Assembly: GCF_000024845.1 (NCBI RefSeq)
Contig: NC_013501.1
Span: 686,001-750,000, forward strand
Reading direction: 5' to 3'
DNA from: Rhodothermus marinus DSM 4252
GTDB taxonomy: Bacteria > Bacteroidota > Rhodothermia > Rhodothermales > Rhodothermaceae
DNA length: 64,000 nucleotides
Shown: piece by piece, positions 1-7,967 of the stretch
Layout of the letters: the number at the start of each line of letters is the position of its first letter
How positions within the stretch are numbered: position 1 is the stretch's first letter
Program-made: the position numbers and the translations under genes
Notes under the pieces: model-generated
The model's database searches: none
Seen by the model: only the letters and a program-made list of their open reading frames with translations
Told to the model about the DNA's origin: nothing

Positions 1-34
1 GCCAGCAGCTCAGCGTGAGCGGAGGCATCCTCAT
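1..34 (-). CDS. Start of a downstream gene, probably ABC permease (partial)
   Basis: An ATG on the minus strand overlaps the stop of the binding-protein gene as ATGA (ATG at 34-32, TGA at 33-31). It opens a frame reading MRMPPLTLSCW that runs off the window. ATGA overlap implies translational coupling to the binding-protein gene. In cobalamin/siderophore uptake operons the gene after the binding protein is commonly the FecCD/BtuC permease, so that is the likely product. Eleven codons cannot establish the identity, so the function is inferred from context only. Confidence 0.4.
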   Translation of the reverse strand, partial: MRMPPLTLSCW

Positions 35-942
35 GGCGACAGCTTGCGGGCCAGCTCCGGGTGCAGGCAGTGCAGCAGCGCCTCCAGGCCGGCCACCAGG
101 CGCGGACCGGGCCGCAGGATCAGCGAGGGCTCGATGCCGCAGATGCGCCGGTTGCGAACGGCCGGCAGCAGGTCCCAGGACGGATGATACCGCAGCAGCC
201 GGGCTGGATCGTAATCGGCGCCGGCCGTCACGACGATCACCTCGGGCTGAAGCTGCAGCACCAGTTCGTCGCTGAGCACCGGGGCCGGATTGGACAGCGA
301 GTCCGTCAGGCTTTTGCCCCCGGCCCGCGCCACCAGATCGTGCACGTAGCTACCCTGGCTGAACGCGTAGAGCGTTTCGTCGCTGATCAGCACCAGTACG
401 GTGGGGCGGTGGCGCAGCGTATCGACGGCCGCCGCCAGCTTCGCCAGGCGTGCCCGTAGCGAATCGACGGTGCGACGGGCGGCTGCTTCGGTGTCCAGCA
501 GCTTCCCTGTGGTCAGGATCGCTTCCAGCACGTCCTCGAGCGAATGGTATGAAAAGAAATACACGGGCAGGCCGAGCGCTTCGAAGGTGGCCGCATCCCG
601 CGGATTGTTCACCTGATCGGTGGCCAGCACCAGGTCCGGTTGCAGCGCGACGATTGCCTCGAAGTTGACCGGCAGCGCACTGAAGCGCGGCAACGTATCG
701 ACGGCCGGCGGATAATCGTCGGCCGTGGTGACGCCCACCAGCTTGTGTCCGGCCCCGGCAGCAAAGACGATCTCGGTCAGGCTGGGCGCCAGCGTCACGA
801 CGCGCTCCGGCACGTGCGGCAGCGTGACCGTGCGGCCCAGATCGTCGGTAACCGTCAGCGCACCGCTGGCAGGCCCGGACGCCGGCCGGCAGGCGCCGAG
901 CCCCAGCCACAACAGCAGCAGAGGAAACCGGAGAGGCTTCAT
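31..942 (-). CDS. Periplasmic-binding lipoprotein of a cobalamin/iron-siderophore type ABC transporter (BtuF/FecB-like)
   Basis: The product is a solute-binding lipoprotein of about 303 aa. The N-terminus is a lipoprotein signal (MKPLRFPLLLLWLGLGAC), so the mature protein should be anchored by Cys. After a short linker comes the TVTLPHVPERVVTLAPSLTEI segment, typical of class III (BtuF/FecB/TroA-like) binding proteins. It is followed by the two-lobe fold with NFEAIVALQPDLVLA. I chose ATG at 942 because the lipoprotein signal then starts immediately; an in-frame ATG at 969 would add nine unlikely residues. The next gene overlaps by ATGA, consistent with an uptake operon. Cobalamin is the best guess for the ligand, but heme or a siderophore is possible. 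I saw no cobalamin-riboswitch box upstream. Confidence 0.8.
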   Translation of the reverse strand: MKPLRFPLLLLWLGLGACRPASGPASGALTVTDDLGRTVTLPHVPERVVTLAPSLTEIVFAAGAGHKLVGVTTADDYPPAVDTLPRFSALPVNFEAIVALQPDLVLATDQVNNPRDAATFEALGLPVYFFSYHSLEDVLEAILTTGKLLDTEAAARRTVDSLRARLAKLAAAVDTLRHRPTVLVLISDETLYAFSQGSYVHDLVARAGGKSLTDSLSNPAPVLSDELVLQLQPEVIVVTAGADYDPARLLRYHPSWDLLPAVRNRRICGIEPSLILRPGPRLVAGLEALLHCLHPELARKLSP

Positions 943-1234
943 CTTTTTGAAGGCTGGCGTGCAGGTCATCTAAAATAGAGACGGCTCGTGAAAACAGCCC
1001 GAATTCCCGGAGAGTTTCGTTTTTACTTTGCATCGAAGAAGCGCTATCTGGACACCCCTCCACCTTACGAAACGAAGCAAAATCCGAAGAAAGCGGGAAA
1101 AAGGCACGTTCAGGGGCGGCCGCAAATTTTCCGAACGGAATCGCTTGAGTTCGAAATTACTCGGCCGATACTAAAAAGGAGCTCGGCAAAAGCAAGTAGA
1201 GGCAACGGAATTTACCAATCTACACCCCCGTGCT
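943..1234. other. Divergent intergenic region
   Basis: This 292-bp stretch separates the minus-strand binding protein from the plus-strand sigma-54 activator and is noticeably more AT-rich than the flanking genes. Promoters for both genes must lie here, but no pair of hexamers stands out. There is no recognisable riboswitch core, no tRNA and no convincing small gene. An AAAAGGAG run near 1174 is about 50 bases from the ATG at 1235, too far to serve as its ribosome-binding site. Confidence 0.5.
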
Positions 1235-2632
1235 ATGTCGAAGGCCTGTGTGTTTGTGGTGGATGACGAGCCCAAGCTGGGCGAGCTGTTTGCCAACGTG
1301 CTCCGGCGGGACGGCTACGAGGTGCGCGCGTTCGTGCATCCTCAGGCGATGCTGGAAGCCATCGAAGACGGGCAGCAACCCGACGTGGTGCTGGCCGATC
1401 TGATGATGCCGGAGATCAACGGCATCGAGCTGCTGGAACGGCTGCGTAAACGTCGGCTTCACGTGCCGGTCATTATCATGACGGCGCATTCGTCGGTGCA
1501 GACGGCCGTCGAGGCCATGCGCCGGGGTGCCTTTCACTATCTGCAGAAGCCGGTCAATCTGGAAGAAATGCGCATGCTGCTCAAGAAGGCCATCGGCCGG
1601 AATGAGCGCACGTCGGTTTCACAGCCCTCGCCGCAGGGGGAAGCGGCCGCCTATCCGATCGAAGGCATTCTGGGCGACAGCGAGCCGATTCGTCGGGTGC
1701 GCCAGACCATCGAGATGCTCCGGGACGTGCCGGGTACGATCGTACTGATCCGGGGCGAAACCGGCACCGGCAAAAACCTGGTGGCCCGCACCATTCACGC
1801 CAACTCCTGCTACAGCAGCGGGCGTTTTGTGGAGATCAACTGTGCGGCGCTGCCCGACAACCTGCTGGAGGCCGAACTGTTCGGCTATGAAAAAGGCGCC
1901 TTCACCGATGCACGCACCTCCAAGCCGGGTCTGCTCGAAGTGGCCGACGGGGGGACCGTCTTTCTGGACGAGATCGACTCGATGAGTCTGGCGCTGCAGG
2001 CCAAATTGCTTTCGTTTCTGGAAAGCCGGACGTTCCGGCGTCTGGGCGGTATCGACGACATTCAGGTCAACGTGCGTATTCTGTGCGCCACCAACGTCAA
2101 CCTGGAGCAGCTGGTGGCCGAGCGGAAGTTCCGGCAGGACCTCTTCTACCGGATCAACGTGGTCAATATCTACCTGCCGGCGCTTCGGGAGATGGGCCGC
2201 GATGTGCTGCTGATCGCCCGGTATTTCATTGAGCAGTTCAACAGCGAGCTGGGCCGGCAGGTGAAGGGCCTGACGCCCGAAGCGGAAAAGAAGCTGCTGG
2301 ACTATCACTGGCCCGGCAACGTGCGTGAGCTGCGCAACGTGCTCGAACGGGCCATGATTTTCAACAGAAAGGAGTGGATCGACGCCGACGATCTGCACCT
2401 GCTGCCTGCTACTGCGTCTTCCAACGGAGTGGCCCTGCCGCCTTCCAACGGTGTGTTCTACTTCCCCAGCGGGAGCACGCTGGAAGAGCTGGAAAAAGCC
2501 TATATCCTGCACACGCTCAAGCACTACAAGGCCAGCTTCACCGAAGCCGCCCGCATGCTGGGCATTTCCAAAAAGACGCTCTGGGAGAAGCGCAAACGCT
2601 ACAATCTGGATCGCGAGCTGGCGCGCTCCTGA
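1235..2632 (+). CDS. Sigma-54-dependent response regulator (NtrC/AtoC family)
   Basis: The 465-aa protein has three domains. The receiver (about residues 5-118) has the acidic pair D10/D11, phospho-acceptor D55 in VVLADLMMPE, T83 and K105. The AAA+ domain (about 145-385) has Walker A GETGTGKN near 174-181, and GAFTDA at 221-226 is the loop that contacts sigma-54. The C-terminal Fis-type helix-turn-helix lies around residues 430-460 (ASFTEAARMLGISKKTLWEK). It should oligomerise after phosphorylation and open sigma-54 promoters. No histidine kinase gene is adjacent, so the partner lies outside the window. A possible target is the cluster starting at 3782, which has a -24/-12-like site and two direct repeats upstream; this is inference. 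Confidence 0.93.
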   Translation: MSKACVFVVDDEPKLGELFANVLRRDGYEVRAFVHPQAMLEAIEDGQQPDVVLADLMMPEINGIELLERLRKRRLHVPVIIMTAHSSVQTAVEAMRRGAFHYLQKPVNLEEMRMLLKKAIGRNERTSVSQPSPQGEAAAYPIEGILGDSEPIRRVRQTIEMLRDVPGTIVLIRGETGTGKNLVARTIHANSCYSSGRFVEINCAALPDNLLEAELFGYEKGAFTDARTSKPGLLEVADGGTVFLDEIDSMSLALQAKLLSFLESRTFRRLGGIDDIQVNVRILCATNVNLEQLVAERKFRQDLFYRINVVNIYLPALREMGRDVLLIARYFIEQFNSELGRQVKGLTPEAEKKLLDYHWPGNVRELRNVLERAMIFNRKEWIDADDLHLLPATASSNGVALPPSNGVFYFPSGSTLEELEKAYILHTLKHYKASFTEAARMLGISKKTLWEKRKRYNLDRELARS

Positions 2633-2668
2633 GGCACAAACGCTGAGCAGCGGCGTTGGCGATGCCAA

Positions 2669-3631
2669 ATGTTCGGGCATGGATCGATGGGCGACGCGCT
2701 GCTCTGGATCGTCCTGGGTCTGGGAGGGCTCTATCTCGGGGCGGAGGGGCTGGTGCGGGGAAGTGCGGCACTGGCCCTTCGGCTGGGCGTCTCGCCGCTG
2801 GTCATCGGGCTGACGATCGTGGCCTGGGGGACCAGTAGTCCGGAGATTGTCGTGAGTGTGCAGGCCGCGCTGAGGGGAAGTGCGGATGTGGCCGTGGGCA
2901 ATGTGGTGGGGTCCAACATCTGCAACATTGCACTGATTCTCGGTCTGGCGTCGGTCTTGCAGCCGCTCAGGGTACAGGCGCGTCTGCTCCGGCTGGACGT
3001 ACCGCTGCTGATCGGGGTTTCGCTGCTGAGCGGAGGGCTGCTGTGGGATGGGCGGCTGGGATGGCAGGGCGGGGTGTTGTTGCTGGGACTGCTGGGTTGT
3101 TACACGGGGCTCAACTTCTACCTGAGTCGCAAAGAAAGCCCGGAACTGTTGCAGGAGGGGACCGCCACCCTGCCGCATCCGTTGCGTCATCCGTGGATCG
3201 AAGGTGCGATCGTTGTGCTCGGACTGGGGTTACTGGTGGTGGGCGGGCACTGGTTTCTGGAAGGAGCGGTAACGCTCGCTCGCTGGCTGGGATTGTCGGA
3301 GGCCTTTATTGGCTTGAGCGTGGTGGCGGTGGGTACGAGCTTGCCGGAACTGGCTACCTCGGTGGTGGCCGCGCTGCGCCGCGAAGCCGATATTGCCGTG
3401 GGGAATGTGGTGGGTTCCAATCTGTTCAATCTACTGGCCATTCTGGGACTTTCGGCCGTGGTGCGTCCGCTGCAGACCACGGACGTGCAGCATCTGGACC
3501 TGCTGGTCATGAACGCGCTGACCTGGGTCCTGCTGCCGCTGATGTGGAGTGGCCACCGCATCCATCGAGGTGAAGGCCTGTTGTTGCTGGGTCTGTACGG
3601 CGCCTATCTGTTGGGGCGGGCAGCGCTTTAA
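2669..3631 (+). CDS. CaCA-family sodium/calcium exchanger (YrbG-like)
   Basis: This integral membrane protein of about 320 aa is built from two homologous halves, the hallmark of the Ca2+/cation antiporter superfamily. Each half carries the alpha repeat: GTSSPE then GNVVGSNICN in the first (about residues 52-90), and GTSLPE then GNVVGSNLFN in the second (about 225-265). The paired acidic residues in these repeats bind the exchanged cations. About ten hydrophobic segments fit the family. It should exchange Na+ or H+ for Ca2+ across the inner membrane. An alternative ATG at 2687 would remove six residues. It follows the regulator after 36 bp and could be cotranscribed with it. Confidence 0.9.
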   Translation: MFGHGSMGDALLWIVLGLGGLYLGAEGLVRGSAALALRLGVSPLVIGLTIVAWGTSSPEIVVSVQAALRGSADVAVGNVVGSNICNIALILGLASVLQPLRVQARLLRLDVPLLIGVSLLSGGLLWDGRLGWQGGVLLLGLLGCYTGLNFYLSRKESPELLQEGTATLPHPLRHPWIEGAIVVLGLGLLVVGGHWFLEGAVTLARWLGLSEAFIGLSVVAVGTSLPELATSVVAALRREADIAVGNVVGSNLFNLLAILGLSAVVRPLQTTDVQHLDLLVMNALTWVLLPLMWSGHRIHRGEGLLLLGLYGAYLLGRAAL

Positions 3632-3632
3632 G

Positions 3633-3667
3633 CCACTTTTAATCGATCCAAGCTCCACTTTTAATCG
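3633..3667 (+). repeat. Pair of 13-bp direct repeats upstream of the envelope cluster
   Basis: CCACTTTTAATCG occurs at 3633-3645 and again at 3655-3667. The copies start 22 bp apart, about two helical turns, in the spacer before the DUF4398 lipoprotein gene. Two identical sites on the same DNA face suggest a binding site for a dimeric or tandem activator. This is a pattern seen in the sequence; the binding protein is unknown. Confidence 0.5.
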
Positions 3668-3693
3668 CACATAGAAAGAAGCGGCGGCCGACC

Positions 3694-3709
3694 TGGCGTA
3701 TAAAGCGCC
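3694..3709 (+). promoter_or_regulatory. Possible sigma-54 (-24/-12) promoter
   Basis: TGGCGTATAAAGCGCC places GG at 3695-3696 and GC at 3707-3708, the spacing required by sigma-54 (GG at -24, GC at -12). The start point would be near 3719, about 60 bp before the ATG at 3782. The direct repeats at 3633 and 3655 would then be roughly 50-90 bp upstream, where an enhancer-binding protein could sit. Only the invariant GG/GC and the leading TGGC match the consensus, so this is a weak candidate. Confidence 0.3.
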
Positions 3710-3781
3710 GCGTTTGGATGATGGCGGTTGGCGTCATCGTCGGCGTAAGGCTCACCCGATAAACCAACCAGGAGGCAGCGT

Positions 3782-4387
3782 ATGAAGACGCGCTGGACAT
3801 GGGGCGGACTGCTGGCTATCGGCCTGTTATGGGCGGGCTGTGCCAGTGCCCCGAACGAACAACTGGAAGCGGCGCAGCGTGCGCTTCAGGCCGCCGATAG
3901 TGCCGAAGCGGACGTCTATGTAGCCGATCTCTACCGGGCTGCACAGGATTCGCTGGCTGCAGCCCAGGCCGAAATTGAGGCGCAGAATGCCCGCTTCGCA
4001 TTGGCCCGGGACTACAAGCGGGCCGAGCAACTCCTGCAGTTTGTAGCGGAGACGGCGCAGCAGGCGACCCAGCAGGTCGCCGAACGCAAGGAGGCGCTCC
4101 GGGCAGAGACCGAGGCGCTCATTGCCGAGGCGCGTCAGGCGCTGATGCAGACGCATGAGCTGCTGGGACGGGCGCCGCGTGGCAAAGAGGGCGCCATCGC
4201 GCTGGTGTCGATCCGGGAAGATGCCACCAGCGTGGAAGGCCTGCTGAACGAAGCCGCGGCGGCGCTGGAGCGCGGTGACGTTTTCCAGGCGCATCAGCTG
4301 GCGCAGCAAGCCCGCGATCGTGCCGCCGGCCTGGTCAACGAACTGAATGAGGCCATTGCCAAGACGCGTCCGGGACAGGGAAGCTGA
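3782..4387 (+). CDS. DUF4398-like envelope lipoprotein
   Basis: A lipoprotein signal (MKTRWTWGGLLAIGLLWAGC, lipobox LWAGC) precedes a highly charged, Ala/Gln/Glu-rich helical protein of about 200 aa with predicted coiled coil through most of its length. The pattern of alternating Ala and Glu with YRAAQDSLAAAQAEI resembles DUF4398 proteins, found near peptidoglycan-active enzymes. A strong ribosome-binding site (CAGGAGG, 6 bases before ATG) supports the start. It is the first gene of a tight cluster with two L,D-transpeptidases; the next start is one base after its stop. A periplasmic spacer or scaffold role is plausible but not shown. Confidence 0.75.
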   Translation: MKTRWTWGGLLAIGLLWAGCASAPNEQLEAAQRALQAADSAEADVYVADLYRAAQDSLAAAQAEIEAQNARFALARDYKRAEQLLQFVAETAQQATQQVAERKEALRAETEALIAEARQALMQTHELLGRAPRGKEGAIALVSIREDATSVEGLLNEAAAALERGDVFQAHQLAQQARDRAAGLVNELNEAIAKTRPGQGS

Positions 4388-4388
4388 C

Positions 4389-5603
4389 GTGTCGGATCGC
4401 CGGTCATGGCGGAAGGCCTCCGGTGCTTCCCATCGGATGGGAAGGCCGGAGGCCTTCCGCACATCTGGACGTCACAGGCGCTGGGGGTATCGGCTGGGCC
4501 TGCTCGGTCTGCTCCTGATGCCGCTGGCCGGCCTGACCTACGGCTATCTTGCCCTGCGCCAGAGTCCCCGAACAGCGGTCGAAGCTGCGCAGCAAGCGCT
4601 GGCGCAGGCGCGCGCCGCAGCCGCCGAGCAGTATGCGCCCGTGCACTGGCGAAAGGCCGAGCAGGTCTGGGAGGAGGTGCTCCGGCGGTGGCGGCTTGCC
4701 AACCAGCGCTGGTGGAGCCTCCCGGACGACTATGCGCAGATAACCGCGCTGGCCCGGCAGGCGCAGCACGAGGCGATCGTGGCCGCCGCACAGGCCGCGC
4801 AGGTGCGCGACTCGCTCCACCGGGAAAGTCGTCAGATGCTGGCGGCCCTTGCACCGCGTCTGGATTCGCTACAGCGGTGGCTGCGGCTGCTGCCGTATCG
4901 CCCGGCCTGGCTCCAGCAGCTACAGGTCGCGCAACAGCAATATCAGGCGGCCCAGTATGCCTTTGAGCAACAGGCGCTCTGGGAGGCCGCCCGAAAGGCC
5001 CGGCAGGCCCACCTGCAAACGCTGGCCCTGACGCAACAGGTAAGCGATTATGTGCGCGATTACCTGGCCCAGGTACCGCGCTGGCGGCAATGGGTGGCCG
5101 AAGCCCGCGCCGAAGCCCGACGCCAGAACCAGTGGCTGATTGTCGTGGATAAAATGGCCCGGCAATGCCTGGTCTACCGGGGCGACCGTCAGCTGGCCGT
5201 CTTTCCCATAGAGCTCGGGCCCAACTGGATGGGCTCCAAACACTACGCAGGCGATCGGGCCACGCCCGAGGGACGTTATCGCGTGGTGCGCAAGCTGGGG
5301 CCGGGCGAAACCCGGTACTACCGGGCGCTCCTTCTGGATTATCCCAATGCCGAGGATCGGGCACGTTTTGCCCGAGCCCGGCGGGAAGGATTGCTGCCTC
5401 CCGGGGCAAAAATCGGGGGCCTGATTGAAATCCATGGCGAAGGGGGGCGCGGGGCCGACTGGACGGAAGGCTGTGTGGCCCTGCACAATCAGGACATGCG
5501 TCGCCTCTACGAAATGATACCGGTGGGTACACCGGTCGTGATCGTCGGCACGCTGGATCCGCCGTCGTGGGTCCAACAAATGATTGCGGTGCATGCACGA
5601 TGA
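4389..5603 (+). CDS. L,D-transpeptidase (YkuD domain) with long coiled N-terminal region
   Basis: About 404 aa if started at GTG 4389, one base after the preceding stop; ATG at 4437 is an alternative. A single membrane anchor (about residues 36-57) follows a short basic cytoplasmic end. A long Ala/Gln/Arg-rich helical region leads to a C-terminal YkuD domain (about 250-395). The catalytic segment has IEIHGEGG and then WTEGCVALHNQDM, with Cys as nucleophile. The family usually has S/T-H-G-C, so Glu in place of His here is notable. The enzyme should form 3-3 cross-links or attach proteins to peptidoglycan. Codons 8-24 are made by a 52-bp palindrome (4409-4460). The next gene overlaps by ATGA. 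Confidence 0.85.
   Translation: MSDRRSWRKASGASHRMGRPEAFRTSGRHRRWGYRLGLLGLLLMPLAGLTYGYLALRQSPRTAVEAAQQALAQARAAAAEQYAPVHWRKAEQVWEEVLRRWRLANQRWWSLPDDYAQITALARQAQHEAIVAAAQAAQVRDSLHRESRQMLAALAPRLDSLQRWLRLLPYRPAWLQQLQVAQQQYQAAQYAFEQQALWEAARKARQAHLQTLALTQQVSDYVRDYLAQVPRWRQWVAEARAEARRQNQWLIVVDKMARQCLVYRGDRQLAVFPIELGPNWMGSKHYAGDRATPEGRYRVVRKLGPGETRYYRALLLDYPNAEDRARFARARREGLLPPGAKIGGLIEIHGEGGRGADWTEGCVALHNQDMRRLYEMIPVGTPVVIVGTLDPPSWVQQMIAVHAR
4409..4460. repeat. 52-bp near-perfect palindrome inside the L,D-transpeptidase gene
   Basis: The outer arms GCGGAAGGCCTCCGG (4409-4423) and CCGGAGGCCTTCCGC (4446-4460) are exact 15-bp reverse complements. A second perfect pair, CTTCCCATC (4426-4434) and GATGGGAAG (4436-4444), sits inside around a single central G at 4435. 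Only TG (4424-4425) and G (4445) are unpaired. It lies in frame near the 5' end of the coding region, upstream of the membrane anchor. I did not find another copy in the window. It looks like an inserted REP/MITE-type palindrome or a hairpin controlling translation. Confidence 0.8.
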
Positions 5604-6247
5604 ACATTGCGCGGATGGCAAGATGGGGCGGGTGGATGGCCAGCCTTCTGCTGTCGCTGGGATGCGTCGGCATAGCGCCGGTGCTGCGCGGTGCATTGCT
5701 ATCGCTCGAGACCGCGCCGGTCTATGCCGAGGCGGCTTCGATCGATGAGGCTACGCTCCGGCGAAGCATTGCGCGTCTGGAACGACGACTGGCAGCCCGG
5801 CGTCCCGCTGGCGCCTATCTGGTCGTCAGTACTACGGAAAACCACTTCTGGCTCTACGTGGGAGGGCGGCTGATTCGAGAAGGCCGCTGCTCGACCGGCA
5901 GTTATGTGTACCTGAAAGGAAGTGGGGGACGCAGCTGGCTTTTTCAAACGCCCCGTGGTCAGTTTTTCGTGCAGTCCAAAATCGTCAATCCCGTCTGGCA
6001 TAAGCCGGACTGGGCCTTTGTCGAAGAAGGCAAACCCATTCCGCCGCCTGGTTCTCCCGAGCGGTACGAGTACGGGGTGCTCGGGCGGTATGCACTGGCC
6101 ATTGGCAACGGATACCTGATCCACGGGACCCTGTATCAGCGCCTGCTGGGACTTCCGGTAACCCACGGATGTGTGCGCCTGGGTGATGCCGATCTGGAGG
6201 TTGTTTATCGAACGCTTCCCCTGGGCGCACCCGTGTACATCTACTGA
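5600..6247 (+). CDS. Second L,D-transpeptidase (YkuD domain)
   Basis: About 215 aa with an N-terminal signal or anchor segment (about residues 8-30) and a YkuD catalytic domain. The hallmark is IHGTLYQRLLGLPVTHGCVRL near the C-terminus, with Cys as nucleophile and the canonical T-H-G-C-V-R. ATG at 5600 overlaps the TGA of the first transpeptidase (ATGA), so translation is probably coupled. I therefore chose it over an upstream in-frame start at 5567. It should act in the periplasm on peptidoglycan stem peptides. Its stop codon (6245-6247) lies at the left edge of a dispersed repeat (6244-6411), suggesting that the repeat inserted at the gene end. Confidence 0.88.
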   Translation: MNIARMARWGGWMASLLLSLGCVGIAPVLRGALLSLETAPVYAEAASIDEATLRRSIARLERRLAARRPAGAYLVVSTTENHFWLYVGGRLIREGRCSTGSYVYLKGSGGRSWLFQTPRGQFFVQSKIVNPVWHKPDWAFVEEGKPIPPPGSPERYEYGVLGRYALAIGNGYLIHGTLYQRLLGLPVTHGCVRLGDADLEVVYRTLPLGAPVYIY

Positions 6248-6411
6248 TATGGGATCGATGATTTACCGGTGCATGATGGCACAACCCTCTGTGCACCGGA
6301 CATAATCCAGTGTAATGGGACGGACACAGTGGTCCGCCCCTACGGGATAAGGAAAACATCAATAATCTGGTAGGGGCGCACCGCAGTGTGCGCCCGTGCT
6401 TTCTCACATGC
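6244..6411 (+). repeat. Dispersed three-hairpin repeat, copy A
   Basis: This stretch of about 168 bp is nearly identical to 38976-39140 and, in reverse orientation, similar to 22265-22411. It contains three consecutive inverted repeats: one built on ACCGGTGCA...TGCACCGG, one on GGACGGAC...GTCCGCCC (one mismatch in this copy) and one on GGGCGCAC...GTGCGCCC. A conserved single-stranded link, GGAAAACATCAATAATCTGG, lies before the third. It sits exactly between the second transpeptidase stop and the next gene. No open frame is conserved between copies, so it behaves like a non-autonomous palindromic element. Confidence 0.85.
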
Positions 6412-6444
6412 AAAATGATTGCCCGGAAATCGTATGAGCAGCCG

Positions 6445-7206
6445 ATGAAGACGCAGGTTACTGAAAGATTGCGGAGGCTCCGGGAGCTGAGCAGGCAGGT
6501 GTTGGGGCAGCGCAGTTTCTGGATACGAGCACTGCTGCTTCCGGGATTGGTTTTGCTCCTGCTGGTCGTGCTGCCCGTGTTGCTTGCCCAGACCCCCGTA
6601 CCGTCGAGCCGTACCGGAGACGGCACCATCGATTCTCTTCGGCTGCTCCAGGCTTTTTTGCAGCAGCGGCTCGAAATGGCTCGCTCTCGGCAGGTAGGGC
6701 TGGTGGTCGATCTGCCGGCCCGACGCCTGACGCTGGAGATTGCCGGCTTGCCGGTACGTGAAGTGTCTATTCAACGACTGCGCGTACCGACAACGCTTCG
6801 AAAAATGGAAGCAACGGCCCATCCGTTCGTGTGGCGGGCTTATCGCGCTTCCATTCCACGTTATCCCATTACCGAGGTAGAGGCCCCGGACGATACGCTC
6901 GAAGCACAGCAGCGGCCGCCGATCCTGCCCCCGCGGGAGGATTCCGGGGGCGTCTGGGTCTACCTGGCATTCGATCGGGGTCTGGAGCTCTGGCTGCTGT
7001 CGCCGCCGACCAGCCTGAGCGAACGATTGGAACGCTGGTTTTTTGTCGGGCGCACGCACCTGTGGCGCGAAGCCCGACTTGTCGCCGCGCTGTTGCAAGG
7101 CGACGCCACGATCCCGATGCCCGTCATGCTGGAACTGCCGCCCGGTGATATTCGGGCGGTTTTCCGGGCGCTTCCGGACAGTGCCCGGTTGGCACTGCGT
7201 TACTGA
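6445..7206 (+). CDS. Membrane-anchored protein of unknown function
   Basis: I do not recognise this protein of about 253 aa. After a basic N-terminus there is one hydrophobic segment (about residues 30-49, LLLPGLVLLLLVVLPVLLA). A region with moderate beta propensity follows, presumably periplasmic, with no Cys and no obvious catalytic motif. Start choice is uncertain: in-frame GTG 6388 and ATG 6415 lie in or at the edge of the repeat element, so I prefer ATG 6445, the first start clear of it. It follows the transpeptidase cluster on the same strand and may contribute to the envelope. It ends 7 bp inside the convergent gene at 7200. Confidence 0.65.
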   Translation: MKTQVTERLRRLRELSRQVLGQRSFWIRALLLPGLVLLLLVVLPVLLAQTPVPSSRTGDGTIDSLRLLQAFLQQRLEMARSRQVGLVVDLPARRLTLEIAGLPVREVSIQRLRVPTTLRKMEATAHPFVWRAYRASIPRYPITEVEAPDDTLEAQQRPPILPPREDSGGVWVYLAFDRGLELWLLSPPTSLSERLERWFFVGRTHLWREARLVAALLQGDATIPMPVMLELPPGDIRAVFRALPDSARLALRY

Positions 7207-7967
7207 GGTGGCTCCGGCGTTCGAGCCACCGGCGTGCGCCGCAGATGCAGGCGGCGTCCCAGGGCTTCCGCTTTGCGTCGCATGTGCGCAAAGGAAGGCG
7301 CCAGCACCGGAATTGGATGGAGCAGAAAGAGCCCCAGTCGCAATAGCCAGAAAGGCCAGAGGATCAGATAGTTCAGCAAGCCAAACACCTGCAGGAACGT
7401 GAAGCCGGTGGTGGCGCCCAGGGCAATGCAGGCCATCGCCGCTCCCAGCACCAGGCCACTCTGAGTCAGGCTGGTGGGCCAGACGGGCAGGCGATGCGCG
7501 ATCCGGCTTACCACCAAAATCCACAGTCCGACTCCGGCCGTTTCCAGCCAGCCCCGGGGCATGCGTTCCAGCAGCAGCTGCAACCAACCGCTCCAGCCAC
7601 CCTGTAGCAGTCCCAGCGATCCGGAGGCCTCGCTGGCGGCTTCGCGCCACAGGCTGGTTTCGTAGTCAGCCTGCCAGAGACTGACGATAGCCGTCAGCGC
7701 AAAACCTACCTGTGCGACGCCGGCACTCCAGGTCAGGAGAGGAGAACTGGCCTGCAGACGTTGATGAACCGCCGGGATCAGGGCCAGTCCCAGCAGCGCC
7801 ATCAGGGCGAACAGGTAGTCAAACAGTAAGTGGGGCCAGAAAGGGATCGGAGATTGCTCATCCAGGGGCGGCATCCAGGCCGTCAGGGAGACACTGGCCA
7901 CAAACAGCGCAGCCATAAGCAACGCACTGTACCCACCCCACCGCTCCATACGCGCCGCGTACGTCAT
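7200..7967 (-). CDS. Multi-pass membrane protein of unknown function
   Basis: About 255 aa with seven or so hydrophobic helices, starting ALLMAALFVASVSLTAWM and ending in a basic tail (HMRRKAEALGRRLHLRR). The composition and spacing resemble DUF4386-like membrane proteins, but I cannot assign a family with confidence. ATG 7967 is preceded by AGGAGGTGTACGCTTCT, a strong ribosome-binding site, so I reject the longer frame up to 8048. It lies 195 bp downstream of the response regulator on the same strand, and its end overlaps the convergent gene at 7206 by 7 bp. No function should be inferred. Confidence 0.7.
   Translation of the reverse strand: MTYAARMERWGGYSALLMAALFVASVSLTAWMPPLDEQSPIPFWPHLLFDYLFALMALLGLALIPAVHQRLQASSPLLTWSAGVAQVGFALTAIVSLWQADYETSLWREAASEASGSLGLLQGGWSGWLQLLLERMPRGWLETAGVGLWILVVSRIAHRLPVWPTSLTQSGLVLGAAMACIALGATTGFTFLQVFGLLNYLILWPFWLLRLGLFLLHPIPVLAPSFAHMRRKAEALGRRLHLRRTPVARTPEPPQ

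Noticed and set aside
943-1234. Search for a cobalamin riboswitch upstream of the BtuF-like gene
   Set aside because: No B12-box (GCCACTG-type) core could be found on the minus strand.
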